Shown piece by piece: positions 29,996 through 39,475 of a stretch of 64,000 bases of DNA. The DNA lies in contig NZ_PPCE01000009.1 in NCBI RefSeq assembly GCF_002913715.1, forward strand, positions 124,001 to 188,000. The letters run 5' to 3'. A model generated the notes under the pieces. The model did no database searches. It was not told the DNA's origin and worked only from the letters and a program-made list of their open reading frames with translations. Both the position numbers and the translations under genes were made by a program. Position 1 is the first letter of the stretch. Every line of letters begins with the position of its first letter. Origin of the DNA: Campylobacter concisus (GTDB taxonomy: Bacteria > Campylobacterota > Campylobacteria > Campylobacterales > Campylobacteraceae).

Positions 29996-31812
29996 GTTTA
30001 ATAATAGGAACAGCAGGGCATATCGACCACGGAAAAACCGCGCTTATAAAGGAGCTAAACGGCTTTGAGGGGGACAATCTTGAAGAGGAGAAAAAGCGTG
30101 GCATAACGATCGATCTAAGCTTTTCAAATTTAAGCAAAAATGATGAAAATATCGCGTTTATCGACGTGCCAGGGCATGAAAATCTCATAAAAACGATGAT
30201 AAGTGGCGCGTATGGCTTTGACGCGTGCTTATTTGTGGTGGCGGCAAATGATGGGCTTATGCCTCAAAGCTTGGAACACCTTGAAATTTTAAATCTCCTT
30301 GGTGTGAAATCTATAATCGTAGCGCTTACAAAATGCGATCTCGTAGATGAAGCAACTATAAATTTAAGAAAAAAAGAGATAAGAGATGAAATTTCTAAAT
30401 TTAAAAACCTGCAAATTTTAGAAATTTTTGCCGTTAGCATAAAGGATAAGGCGAGCATCGATGAGCTTAGAAACTACCTCTTTACGCTAAGAGCCAAAAA
30501 GCGCGATGAGGAGGGCGTTTTTAGATACTACATCGATAGGGTTTTTAGCCTAAAAGGTATCGGAAATGTCGTAACTGGCACCGTGATAGAGGGAAGCGTT
30601 AGTAAAAACGAGAAGCTTTTTAACTACGACGCTGGCAAAGAGGTGCTAGTAAGAAGCGTGCAAAGCCACGATAAATTCGTTGATAGCGCTGGAGTTAGCA
30701 GCCGCGTGGCGCTTAATCTAACAGGTATCGAGCTTAGCGAGCTAAAAAAGGGTCAGCTACTTAGCAAAAAGGGCTTTTTTAGGGGATTTAGAGAGGTTGA
30801 TGCGGTCGTAACTGCTAAGAATTTGATACATTCACAAAGCGTGACATTTTGCGTGGGCGCTAAAAATGTGCCTGCAAAGGTGCTAATCCTTAGTCAAAAA
30901 GATGATAGCTACTTCGTGAGCTTTAAATTTCAAAGCGATATGTTTTTGAAATTTGACGAGTCGTTTGTGATTATCTCAGATGCGCGCGTGATAGGAGGCG
31001 GCAAGGTGCTAAATCCTGTGCTTGAGCCACTGAAAAAAGCTGGTAAAATTCTCTTTTTGGCTGCACTTTTAAAGCATGATTTTGTTGGAGCCTTTTCTAT
31101 CTTAAAAGAGGCTCACAAAAATGGCTTTGGCATCATCTCTTCTTATCAAAGGTTTGGACTAAGTCACGAAGAGGCCGTAAATGTGGCCAAAAAAGTCTCA
31201 AACGTCTTTGTCGATGAAAAGGCTTTAAATATCTACGATCTAAGCGCGGTTGAGCGGATAAAATCTGTGGTTAAATTTATGATAGAGAAAAATGAATTTG
31301 CTGTCTTTTCAGCTCAAAGTATAAGCTTAAAGCTTGCTTGGGCTAGTCAAAATTTGGCTCAAAAAGCACTTGATGAGCTTGAAAGTATAAACTTAATCTC
31401 TAAAAATGATGGCGTCTATACAAAAAAGGGCGTTGATATAAGCAAACTAAAAGTAAGGCTTGAAGAGAAAATTTATGAAATTTTAGAAAGCGGAAAACTA
31501 GCTCCAACGGCACCTTATAATATATATGATGAGCTAGAAATAGATAGGCTAAGTGGTGATAATGCCCTTAAAAAACTAACTGCAATGGGCAGAGTTGTAA
31601 GGCTGGAGCATAATCTTTTTATCACTAGAAATTCGCTAAAAATGGCACTTGATAAACTAAGAGAGATCATCAAAAATCAAGGCTTTGTAAATGTCACAAA
31701 CGCCAAGGATGCACTAAATTTAAGCAGAAAATATGTAATCGCTTATCTTGAGCAACTTGACCTTGAGAGTGACATAATGAAGCAAGGAAATGATAGAGTC
31801 TTTCGTGGTTAG
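29992..31812 (+). CDS. selB: Selenocysteine-specific elongation factor
   Basis: SelB delivers Sec-tRNA to UGA codons next to a SECIS hairpin. The 606 residues open with GTP-binding motifs: GTAGHIDHGKTALIK (G1), DVPGHENLIKTMISGA (G3), LTKCD (G4). These are followed by EF-Tu-like domains (GTVIEGSVSKNEKL, GVSSRVALNLTGIEL) and a C-terminal series of winged helices from about residue 370 that bind the mRNA hairpin. Length is normal for bacterial SelB. It is coupled to selA by an ATGA overlap. Its mRNA targets in this window are the selD and fdhA UGA sites. Confidence 0.95.
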   Translation: MSLIIGTAGHIDHGKTALIKELNGFEGDNLEEEKKRGITIDLSFSNLSKNDENIAFIDVPGHENLIKTMISGAYGFDACLFVVAANDGLMPQSLEHLEILNLLGVKSIIVALTKCDLVDEATINLRKKEIRDEISKFKNLQILEIFAVSIKDKASIDELRNYLFTLRAKKRDEEGVFRYYIDRVFSLKGIGNVVTGTVIEGSVSKNEKLFNYDAGKEVLVRSVQSHDKFVDSAGVSSRVALNLTGIELSELKKGQLLSKKGFFRGFREVDAVVTAKNLIHSQSVTFCVGAKNVPAKVLILSQKDDSYFVSFKFQSDMFLKFDESFVIISDARVIGGGKVLNPVLEPLKKAGKILFLAALLKHDFVGAFSILKEAHKNGFGIISSYQRFGLSHEEAVNVAKKVSNVFVDEKALNIYDLSAVERIKSVVKFMIEKNEFAVFSAQSISLKLAWASQNLAQKALDELESINLISKNDGVYTKKGVDISKLKVRLEEKIYEILESGKLAPTAPYNIYDELEIDRLSGDNALKKLTAMGRVVRLEHNLFITRNSLKMALDKLREIIKNQGFVNVTNAKDALNLSRKYVIAYLEQLDLESDIMKQGNDRVFRG

Positions 31813-31865
31813 TATTCATTTACAAAAAGCAAATATAATCCGCCAAATTTTTAAAAAGGAAAAAA

Positions 31866-32606
31866 ATGAAAAAAGTGGTTTTGGCCTCAATATTAGCGGC
31901 AACTAGCCTAATGGCAGCAAGCGATAAGCAAATAGAAGATTTTTACTCAGAAGTTTTTAAAAATCAAAATATCGATGGTGTTAATGTAAAAGTTGTAGAA
32001 CGCACTAAAATTTTAGATGATATAGAAAAAGTAAGCTTAAAATTTAGCAAAGGGGATATGTCTCAAGAAGATGTGACTTTTGTTAAGGGTGATCTTATGT
32101 TTCCTGATGTTGTAAATTTAAAGGAGCAAAAGTCTTATTTGGCTGAAGAAAAAAAGGTAATCGCAGAAAAAGCAGCGCTTGATTTAGTAAAATCCCTAGC
32201 TAAAATTTATAAAAATGAAGACAAGGCAAATGTTATAACTCTTGGCAATGATAGCAAAAAGCCAACTCTTATCATGTTCTCAGATCCTGAATGCCCATAT
32301 TGTAGAGCCGAGCTAGCAAAGATCGAAACGACATTAAAAGACAATAACGTTGAAATCATCCTAACTCCAGTACATGAACTATCGTCTTTGCAAAAAAGTG
32401 CTTTGATCTATAAAGATATAAAAAATGCAAAAAGTGATAGCGATAAGGTTAAAATTTTAAGAAAGTATTTCTCTGAAGATTATAACGTAGATGAAAAAAA
32501 TGTTGGCAAAGAAGAGAGCGACAAGATTGATACTTTACGTAAAAAATATTTCTCTGCCGGCGTTAGATCAGTGCCATTTATAATAAATAAAAGTGATCTA
32601 AAATAA
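31866..32606 (+). CDS. Periplasmic DsbC/DsbG-like thiol-disulfide protein
   Basis: 246 residues with a signal peptide (MKKVVLASILAATSLMAAS), an N-terminal dimerisation-like region and a thioredoxin fold with active site DPECPYCRAEL (CPYC near residue 144) and the cis-Pro loop SVPFIIN. The CPYC motif suits an isomerase or reductant rather than DsbA (CPHC). It follows selB by 53 bases; in C. jejuni the same order is seen (Cj1380). It may keep cysteines, or selenocysteine, of exported proteins reduced; this is inference from context. A palindromic terminator lies just after it. Confidence 0.8.
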   Translation: MKKVVLASILAATSLMAASDKQIEDFYSEVFKNQNIDGVNVKVVERTKILDDIEKVSLKFSKGDMSQEDVTFVKGDLMFPDVVNLKEQKSYLAEEKKVIAEKAALDLVKSLAKIYKNEDKANVITLGNDSKKPTLIMFSDPECPYCRAELAKIETTLKDNNVEIILTPVHELSSLQKSALIYKDIKNAKSDSDKVKILRKYFSEDYNVDEKNVGKEESDKIDTLRKKYFSAGVRSVPFIINKSDLK

Positions 32607-32610
32607 CCTT

Positions 32611-32632
32611 TTCTAGGGAGCTCTCCCTAGAA
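32611..32632 (+). terminator. Palindromic terminator after dsb gene
   Basis: TTCTAGGGAGC/GCTCCCTAGAA, a 22-base near-perfect palindrome (arms of about 9-11 bp), followed by TTTATA. It separates the selAB-dsb unit from the fdh operon. Confidence 0.7.
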
Positions 32633-32908
32633 TTTATACTTTAAATTAGCCTTTCTCTCAAAATTCATAAAAGTTAAAATATTAAATATATTTTCTTATA
32701 TTTTTAACAATAACTTAACATATTTAATTAAAGCTTTATATTTACTTTGATTATCTTGCAATTATGCTAAATTTACCGAGTTTAAATCTAGGCTATAAAA
32801 AGCCCTGAAATAGGCCTTGCAATATTTTAGAATTTCTAAAGTTGCAAATTGTGAAGACCAATCAAACCAAATTCTCAAATTTTTAAGTTTGAGAGCTAAG
32901 GAGAAAAA
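32633..32908 (+). promoter_or_regulatory. AT-rich promoter region and structured leader of fdh operon
   Basis: No gene fits here. A plausible -10 lies at ATTATGCTAAATTT (32761-32774). The presumed leader contains two hairpins: TTGCAA (32817-32822) with TTGCAA (32842-32847) enclosing TTTAGA/TCTAAA, and TCTCAAA (32873-32879) with TTTGAGA (32888-32894), ending five bases before the AAGGAG ribosome site. A long structured leader before a respiratory operon could be regulatory or could control mRNA stability; there is no known riboswitch match that I recognise. Confidence 0.4.
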
Positions 32909-33115
32909 ATGCAAGGATCAAGAAGAGATTTTCTAAAAAAATCTCTAAAAGTCGGTGCTGCCGGCGGTGTACTCGCAGTCTCAGCCGTAGCAAAAGTGAC
33001 TAGTGACGACTTAGCTCCTGATGACAATGGTGTCGTCGTTGGCAAGTCAAACAAAAAAGAGGTGCTTTATAAAAAAAGCAAGAACTGGGAAACCTACTAT
33101 AAAATCGCATACTAA
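32909..33115 (+). CDS. Small twin-arginine protein of formate dehydrogenase operon
   Basis: A 68-residue protein with a full Tat leader (SRRDFLKKSLKVGAAGGVLAV) and a short soluble tail ending KSKNWETYYKIAY. Small Tat proteins like this precede fdhA in several Campylobacterota and are annotated as formate dehydrogenase accessory proteins; they may travel with FdhA or be a small subunit. It has a strong ribosome site (AAGGAGAAAAA) and ends 11 bases before fdhA. The function is not established. Confidence 0.75.
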   Translation: MQGSRRDFLKKSLKVGAAGGVLAVSAVAKVTSDDLAPDDNGVVVGKSNKKEVLYKKSKNWETYYKIAY

Positions 33116-33126
33116 GGGAGAAAACC

Positions 33127-36102
33127 ATGAGTGATGCACGTATAGGAAGACGTTCATTTTTAAAGCTAGCCGCACTTGGTGCTGGAAGCACAATGGCTTT
33201 TGGAGAAAATGAAACGATAAGAAAAGCAAGTGATGAGGAGATAAAAAATCCTTTCCCTGGCTCAAAAAAGGTTAGAACGATTTGTTCTATTTGCTCAGCA
33301 GGCTGTGGTATCGAGGCTGAGGTAAAAGATGGTGTTTGGGTTCGTCAAGATATGGCGATGCATCATCCGATATCTCAGGGCTCACACTGCTCAAAAGGTA
33401 TCGATCAGATCGACCTTACACACAGTAAACAACGTATCAAATATCCTATGAAAAAAGTTGATGGTAAATGGCAAAGAATTTCATGGGATCAAGCTGTAAA
33501 TGAGATCGGCGATAAGATGCTTCAGATCCGCAAAGAAGATGGCCCTGATAGTGTTGTTTTCTTAGGATCTGCGAAATTTAACAATGAGCAAGCATATTAC
33601 TTTAGAAAATTTTGTGCATTTTGGGGTACAAACAGTAACGATCACGTAGCAAGAATTTGACATAGCGCAACAGTCGCCGGTGTGGCGAATACTTGGGGTT
33701 ATGGCGCGATGACAAACCACTTTGGAGATATGGCTGCGAACTCAAAATGTATATTTATCATTGGAGCAAACCCAGCTGTGGCAAACCCAGTTGGTGGCAT
33801 GAAGCACACTTTACAAGCAAAAGATAGAAACAATGCAAAAGTAATTGTAGCTGATCCAAATTTTACAAAGACAGCTGCACACGCTGATCTTTATTTGAGA
33901 CAAAGATCAGGAACTGATATTGCACTTGTTTATGGTCTTATCCACATCATTCTTAAAAATGGCTGGGAAGATAAAAATTTTATAGAAAATAGAACTTACG
34001 GTATTGACGAGATAAGAAAAGAGGCTGAGCACTGGACACCAGAGGTTACATCTGATGTTACTGGAGTACCAGTTGATAAGCTACTAAAAGCTGCAGATAT
34101 CCTAGCTCATACAAAACCGGGTACTGTTGTTTGGGCACTTGGCATCACTCAACACTCAGTTGGTACATCAAATACAAGAATTTTACCTATCCTTCAACTA
34201 ATTCTAGGAAATATGGGTAAAGCAGGCGGCGGCTGTAATATCATTCGTGGTCACGACAACGTTCAAGGCTCAACTGATATGTGCAACCTTTCAGATAGCT
34301 TGCCAATGTATTATGGCTTAACTGATGCAGCATGGAAATATTACTGCAAAGGCTGGGGCGTTGATTATGACGAATTTATTAAACGCTTTGCAGTCTCAAC
34401 AAAAGAGCCAAAACAAGGTGGCGCTCCTGTTAAAAACACAGTCTTTGAAGAGTATTATTACCACGATCCTAAGCATCCAGAAGATAGGAACTGGAGAAAC
34501 GAAAAAGGCTGGTCACTTTCAAAATGGTGGCAAGGTGTCTTGAAAGAGGAGAACACATTTAGTAGTGGTGCATTGAGAGTTCTTTGGGTTCAAGGAACTG
34601 GTCTAACGTCTATGGCGCACCTAGCTAAAATTCAAGAAGCAGCTTCAAAACTAGATATGATCGTTGTGGCTGAGCCATTTGTAAATGAAATTTCTATCCT
34701 TTCAGACAGAAAAGATGGCGTTTATATCTTGCCAGTAGCGACTGCATTTGAAAATGAAGGTCACTTAAGTGCAACAAACCGCTCAGGTCAATGGAGAACA
34801 AAAGTTGTTGATCCACTTTATGAGAGTAAGGGCGATCATGAAGTAATGTTCTTGTTTGCTAAGAAATTTGGCTTTTACGATGAATATGTAAAAGGCATGA
34901 AAATGGGTATCGTAGACCATGAAATAAAACAAGTAAAAGATGACTTTGTATGGCCTGATGATGCGACAAATGAGATAGCAAGGATTGGAAATTCTATAGG
35001 TTATGGTGGTAGAACAGCCGAGATGTTTAGACGCCATCAAGCAAACTGGGATAAATTTGATCCAGATACGCTAATAGGTATTGGTGGTGAAGTTAAAGGC
35101 GAATACTACGGTAAACCATGGCCAGCATGGGATGAAAAACATCCTGGAACACCAATACTATATGATATGAGTAAGCCTTATGTTGAGGGCGGTTCAGGCT
35201 TTAGAAATCGCTTTGGACTCGAACATAATGGCGTTAGTCAGCTAGCTAGCGAAGAGACAACGCTTGTTGGCTCAGCTATAAAAGGTGGCTATCCACAAAT
35301 CACAAAAGAGAATATAGAAAAAGTCTTAGGTATAACTCTAACTGAAGAAGAGAAAGCTAAGATGGGACCAAGCTGGAGTATGGATTATAGTGGTATTATC
35401 TTTGAGAAATGTCGCGAAAAAGGTGTTGTTCCTTATGGTAATGCAAGGGCAAGAGCTATCGTTTGGGAATTCCTCGATCCTATTCCAAAACATAGAGAGC
35501 CTGTTCACTCACCACGCTGGGATCTTGTTCAAAAGTATCCGACATTTGATGATCAAGCTAGAAATTTCCGTGTTTCTACTAAGTTTAAGTCAGAGCAACA
35601 AGCAAAAGATTGGTCAAAAGAATTTCCAATTGTGTTTAGCACGCAACGCGTCGTAAACTTAAGTGGTGCGGGAATGATAGAAAGAACTAGTAAATATCTA
35701 TCAGCTATTACGCCAGAGATGTTTGCTAATGTTAATCCAGAGCTAGCTTTAAAATACGGCATAAAAGACCGCGATATGATGTGGATTCACAGCCCACAAG
35801 GCACAAAGATCAAAGTAAGATGCTATCATAGCCAGATGGTAACTCCAGATAGAATTTGTATGCCATATAACTTCGCTGGTATTATGCAAGGCGTTGATCT
35901 TTCAGCTCGCTATCCAGAGGGTACTAAGCCTTATGTTATCGGCGAGAGCTTTAACACCGTTACTAACTATGGATTTGACCCAGTTACTCAAATTTCAGAG
36001 TTTAACGCAGGTCTTTGCCGTATAGAAAAAGCTGAGGAAAATACATTTAAAACATCGTTTTTCCATGAATATGGCGAGAGAGACGCCATGGGTAAAGAGT
36101 AA
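33127..36102 (+). CDS. fdhA: Formate dehydrogenase catalytic subunit, selenoprotein
   Basis: FdhA oxidises formate to CO2 in the periplasm at a Mo/W-bis-MGD site with selenocysteine as metal ligand. The frame has one in-frame TGA at 33658-33660; read as Sec it gives 991 residues with U178 in DHVARIUHSATVAGVANTWG, the expected context (Sec-His). A Tat leader (RRSFLKLAALGAGSTMA) starts the protein. A 4Fe-4S site follows with CSICSAGCGIEAE and SHCSKG (about residues 55-90). Later motifs are GGCNIIRGHDNVQGSTDM, VVAEPFVNE, ATNRSGQWR and the C-terminal MGD-binding VVNLSGAGMIERTSKYL. A caller that stops at TGA splits it into two genes. It is followed by fdhB after 11 bases. Confidence 0.96.
33658..33688 (+). 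promoter_or_regulatory. UGA selenocysteine codon and SECIS-like hairpin in fdhA
   Basis: TGA at 33658-33660. Arms TCGCC (33674-33678) and GGCGA (33684-33688) enclose loop GGTGT. The loop starts at base 22 counted from the U of UGA, the same distance I count for E. coli fdhF, whose loop is GGUCU. This supports SelB-dependent decoding. Confidence 0.8.
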
Positions 36103-36113
36103 GGAGGAATAAA

Positions 36114-36674
36114 ATGGCAAGAATGAAATTTTTCGTAGATACTGATAGATGTATTAGTTGTTATGGTTGCCAAGTTGCTTGCTCTTCTGCTCATGAACTT
36201 CCAGTGGGAATTTATAGAAGGAAGGTCATTACGCTTCACGATGGTATCGAAGGTAAAGAGGTTTCAACTACCATTGCATGCCAACACTGTACTGATGCAC
36301 CTTGTGAGCAAGTTTGCCCGGTTGATTGTTTCTACATTAGAGCTGATGGCATCGTGCTTCACGATAAAAATATATGTATAGGCTGTGGTTACTGCTTATA
36401 TGCTTGTCCGTTTGGTGCTCCACAATTCCCTAAAGATGGAGCATTTGGCGTAAAAGGTGTAATGGATAAATGTACAATGTGTGCAGGCGGCCCAGAGCCA
36501 ACAAATTCACACGAGGAGAGAGAGCTTTACGGCCAAAATAGAATGGCTGAGGGCAAAGTACCTATGTGTGCGGCCGTTTGTGCCACAAATGCACTTTTAG
36601 TTGGAGATGCGGCTGAAGTATCAAATGTATATCGCAAACGCGTTATGCTAAGAAACACTGGGCTAAATGCCTAA
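36114..36674 (+). CDS. fdhB: Formate dehydrogenase iron-sulfur subunit
   Basis: A 186-residue ferredoxin-type electron-transfer subunit linking FdhA to the cytochrome b subunit. Four cysteine groups are visible: CISCYGCQVACSS (residues 14-26), CQHCTDAPCEQVCPVDC (~60-76), CIGCGYCLYACPFGAP (~92-107) and CTMC...C...C (~120-160), enough for four 4Fe-4S clusters. It lacks a C-terminal membrane anchor, unlike E. coli FdnH, so it depends on other subunits for membrane contact. SD AAGGAGGAATAAA is strong. A terminator follows; the gamma subunit is not in this operon but at 4.8 kb. Confidence 0.94.
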   Translation: MARMKFFVDTDRCISCYGCQVACSSAHELPVGIYRRKVITLHDGIEGKEVSTTIACQHCTDAPCEQVCPVDCFYIRADGIVLHDKNICIGCGYCLYACPFGAPQFPKDGAFGVKGVMDKCTMCAGGPEPTNSHEERELYGQNRMAEGKVPMCAAVCATNALLVGDAAEVSNVYRKRVMLRNTGLNA

Positions 36675-36680
36675 CAAGAA

Positions 36681-36705
36681 GGAGAGCATTTGCTCTCCTT
36701 TAAAT
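36681..36705 (+). terminator. Intrinsic terminator after fdhB
   Basis: GGAGAGCA (36681-36688) and TGCTCTCC (36691-36698) with a TT loop, followed by TTTAAATT. Confidence 0.85.
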
Positions 36706-36862
36706 TCAAAATTTTAAACTTAAAACCTTTTCATTTTTTATAAAGCTACTATTTTTTACTCAAAAGATAAATTTTAAATTTACATTAGAAAATTTCTAAA
36801 ACCATTTAAAATTGGCTATTTGAAGACAAATTTCTCTTTATTATCTCAATTTGCTCTATTTT

Positions 36863-36882
36863 ATGATAATCGTTTTTATTTT
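36863..36882 (+). promoter_or_regulatory. Possible Fur box upstream of FTR1/P19 operon
   Basis: ATGATAATCGTTTTTATTTT resembles the Fur-type GATAAT...ATTATC repeat, 60-80 bases before the FTR1 ATG. The homologous operon in C. jejuni is iron-repressed through Fur. The match here is imperfect. Confidence 0.35.
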
Positions 36883-36942
36883 AATCAAAGTAAAGCCTTG
36901 ATAATATTGCGTTTTAAAATAATCTCACAGGTGGTTTAATTA

Positions 36943-38883
36943 ATGAATAAATTTTTAAAATTTATGCTAATTATGTTGTTGCCTATTTGGCTCGTGGCAA
37001 AAAACGACGACTATGAGCAAGTTGCAGCTCAGATAAAAGAGTCGTTACAAAAAGTAATAACAGAGTATAGAGCTGGCAACGTCGAGCAAGCAGTTAGCGA
37101 TACTCAAAATGCTTATTTTGGTTTGTTTGAAGATGTCGAAGCTGGCATCAGAATAAATTTAGGTCAGAAAAAAGCTTACTCTATGGAGAAGCAATTTGGC
37201 GAGATCAGAAAAGCGATAAAAGCTGGCGAAGCACCAGATGACGTGCAAAAAAGAATAGATCAGATAAATAGCGAAATAGCTGAAGTTCTGCCAGTTATTT
37301 TAAATGGCCATAAGCTTGTTGGCGAGTACTCAGACACCCCAGCACAAGCTGCTGCAAGTGGCTATGATACTTCTAAATTTATCCCTGAGTGGAAGGTGGC
37401 ATTTGCAAATTTATCAGCCGATCTAGATAAAGCCATAGCAAGCTACGAGAGCGATAAGCAAGATGACGCCAAAAGTGCTATTCAAGATGCCAAATTTACA
37501 AATTATAGAAATACTCAACTTGAAATCGCTATTCGCCAGCATATAGAAAATGGTAAAAGCATAGATGCTGATATCCAAAGAAAGATGGGTGAAGCAATAA
37601 GCGGCATCACAAATGGCATAACAAAAGATGACTTTAAAGTAAAGCTAGAAGAGATCAAAAAGCTAGCTTATGACGCTGTCTCAAAACTCCCAGCTGATAC
37701 TGCAAAACTAGCAAAAGTTGATATGAGTGATGTAGAAGCAGCTTCTGAAGAAGATAGTGGTGCAGATTATACCAAAGTCGTTCAAAACATAAACGACAAA
37801 ATTCAAGCAGCCATCGCACTTTACAAAGGTGGCAATAGCGCTAAAGCTATGGGTGATATCCAAGACATCTACTTTGATGAGTTTGAAGGTAGCGGTATGG
37901 AGAACAAAGTAGGTGCAATAGATGTAAATTTAAAAACAGCTATCGAAGCTACATTTGGCAATCTTGTAGCCCTTATGAAATCAGGTGCAGACGAAAAAAC
38001 TCTTCAAGAAAGTGCAAGCAAGATGTCATCTCAGCTAGCAGCTGCACTTGAGAAAACTAGCAGTTCAAGCTCACCTTGGTCTTTATTTGTTTGGGCTTTG
38101 ACTATTATTTTAAGAGAAGGCTTTGAGGCGCTTATCATTGTTGCTGCTGTTGTTGCATATCTTGTAAAAACTGGCAATGCTAAAGCGATGGGCAAAGTTG
38201 TTTATAGCTCAGTTGGCGTGGCTGTCATCTTAAGCTTTGTTATGGCCTGGATCATGAACGTCATCTTTGGCGAGGCAGCAGGTCAAAAAAGAGAGCTTAT
38301 GGAAGGCATCACAATGCTTGTTGCAGTGGGACTTCTATTTTATGTTGGTTTCTGGCTTCTTTCAAATGCTGGCGCTAAAAAATGGAACGACTACATCAAA
38401 TCACATGTATCTGAGTCTATCTCAAGTGGCTCAAGTACAGCGCTGTGGTGGACTGTATTTTTAGCCGTATTTAGAGAGGGCGCTGAGACAGTGCTATTTT
38501 ATCAAGCACTTATTTTTGGAGCTAAAGATTCAGCTGGTTACTCGATGATTGCAGCTGGCTTTGTCGTAGGTCTTATCGTTCTTTTGATAGTCTATTTCTT
38601 ATTTAAAATTTTTGCTGTTAAAATTCCTATTAAACCATTTTTTATATTTACATCAGCGATCATCTTTTACATGTCGATCGTCTTTGTTGGCAAAGGCGTT
38701 GGTGAGTTAGTTGAGGGTAAAATTTTCATCCCAACTATCATAAAAGGACTTAGCTTCCCTGACTGGATGAGAGACTGGCTAGGACTTCAGCCATATTACG
38801 AGAGCTTAGTACCTCAGATCATTATGGTGCTTGCCCTAGTCATAGGCATCGTTATTATGAAATCAAAACAAAATAAAAATTAA
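36943..38883 (+). CDS. FTR1-family iron permease with periplasmic domain
   Basis: A 646-residue protein with a signal peptide, a ~370-residue helical periplasmic domain made of two related halves (KESLQKVITEYRAGNVEQAV... and INDKIQAAIALYKGGNSAKAM...), then seven membrane helices. The two iron-coordinating motifs of FTR1 are present: LREGFEALIIVAAVV and FREGAETVLFYQ. In C. jejuni this is Cj1658, the membrane partner of the P19 iron-binding protein. It probably moves iron delivered by P19 across the inner membrane. It is the first gene of a rightward operon that continues through p19, a DUF2318 protein and an ABC exporter. Confidence 0.9.
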   Translation: MNKFLKFMLIMLLPIWLVAKNDDYEQVAAQIKESLQKVITEYRAGNVEQAVSDTQNAYFGLFEDVEAGIRINLGQKKAYSMEKQFGEIRKAIKAGEAPDDVQKRIDQINSEIAEVLPVILNGHKLVGEYSDTPAQAAASGYDTSKFIPEWKVAFANLSADLDKAIASYESDKQDDAKSAIQDAKFTNYRNTQLEIAIRQHIENGKSIDADIQRKMGEAISGITNGITKDDFKVKLEEIKKLAYDAVSKLPADTAKLAKVDMSDVEAASEEDSGADYTKVVQNINDKIQAAIALYKGGNSAKAMGDIQDIYFDEFEGSGMENKVGAIDVNLKTAIEATFGNLVALMKSGADEKTLQESASKMSSQLAAALEKTSSSSSPWSLFVWALTIILREGFEALIIVAAVVAYLVKTGNAKAMGKVVYSSVGVAVILSFVMAWIMNVIFGEAAGQKRELMEGITMLVAVGLLFYVGFWLLSNAGAKKWNDYIKSHVSESISSGSSTALWWTVFLAVFREGAETVLFYQALIFGAKDSAGYSMIAAGFVVGLIVLLIVYFLFKIFAVKIPIKPFFIFTSAIIFYMSIVFVGKGVGELVEGKIFIPTIIKGLSFPDWMRDWLGLQPYYESLVPQIIMVLALVIGIVIMKSKQNKN

Positions 38884-38903
38884 TCTTATTTAAAGGAGAG
38901 AAT

Positions 38904-39425
38904 ATGAATAAAATTCTTAGCTCAGCTCTAGCACTTAGCCTAGCAGCTGGTTTTGCACTTGCTGGAGAGCACCCAATTGGCGAGCCTGTAGAGGCTAATG
39001 GTATGGAGATAGCTGCAGTTTATTTGCAACCAATCGACATGGAACCAAAGGGTATTGACCTAGCTCCAAGCCTAGCTGATTTTCACCTAGAAGCTGACAT
39101 ACACGCTATTGCTGGTAATAAAAACGGCTTTGGCGAAGGTGAGTGGATCCCATACCTAAAGATTAACTACGAGCTAAAAAACCTTGATAACGGCAAAGTT
39201 AAAAAAGGTACCTTTATGCCAATGGTTGCAAGCGATGGCCCACACTACGGTGCTAACGTAAAAATGGATACAGGTGTTGGTAACTATGAGCTTAAATTCC
39301 ACATCGACAATCCAGAAAAACAAGGTTTTGGTCGCCACGCTGACAAAGAGAGCGGTGTTGGTAAATGGTTTGAGCCTTTCACAACAACTTATAAATTTCA
39401 ATGGACAGGTGGTCCTGTTAAATAA
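38904..39425 (+). CDS. p19: Periplasmic iron/copper-binding protein P19
   Basis: A 173-residue secreted protein (signal ends near ALA-GEHPIG). P19 forms a dimer that binds copper and is needed for growth under iron limitation in C. jejuni. Conserved metal-site residues include the Met of ANGMEIAAVYLQP, the His of HLEADIHA and the His of SDGPHYGANV, and the C-terminal TTYKFQWTGGPVK is a family end. It lies 20 bases after FTR1 and is followed by a hairpin, which may make it the most abundant product of the operon. Confidence 0.92.
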   Translation: MNKILSSALALSLAAGFALAGEHPIGEPVEANGMEIAAVYLQPIDMEPKGIDLAPSLADFHLEADIHAIAGNKNGFGEGEWIPYLKINYELKNLDNGKVKKGTFMPMVASDGPHYGANVKMDTGVGNYELKFHIDNPEKQGFGRHADKESGVGKWFEPFTTTYKFQWTGGPVK

Positions 39426-39430
39426 TCACC

Positions 39431-39452
39431 AGGGGCGTTCTCGCCCCTTTTA
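39431..39452 (+). terminator. Hairpin between p19 and downstream operon genes
   Basis: AGGGGCG (39431-39437) and CGCCCCT (39442-39448) with loop TTCT and a T-run. It lies inside what is otherwise one operon, so it may be an attenuating or mRNA-protecting hairpin for the FTR1-P19 part. Confidence 0.8.
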
Positions 39453-39475
39453 AAAAATTCTCACAGGGTTTAGTT

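Noticed and set aside
33127-33660. A separate 177-residue Tat protein ending at TGA before a second dehydrogenase gene at 33682
   Set aside because: The two frames are one fdhA read through UGA; the 21 bases between them stay in frame and encode the Sec-His active-site segment.
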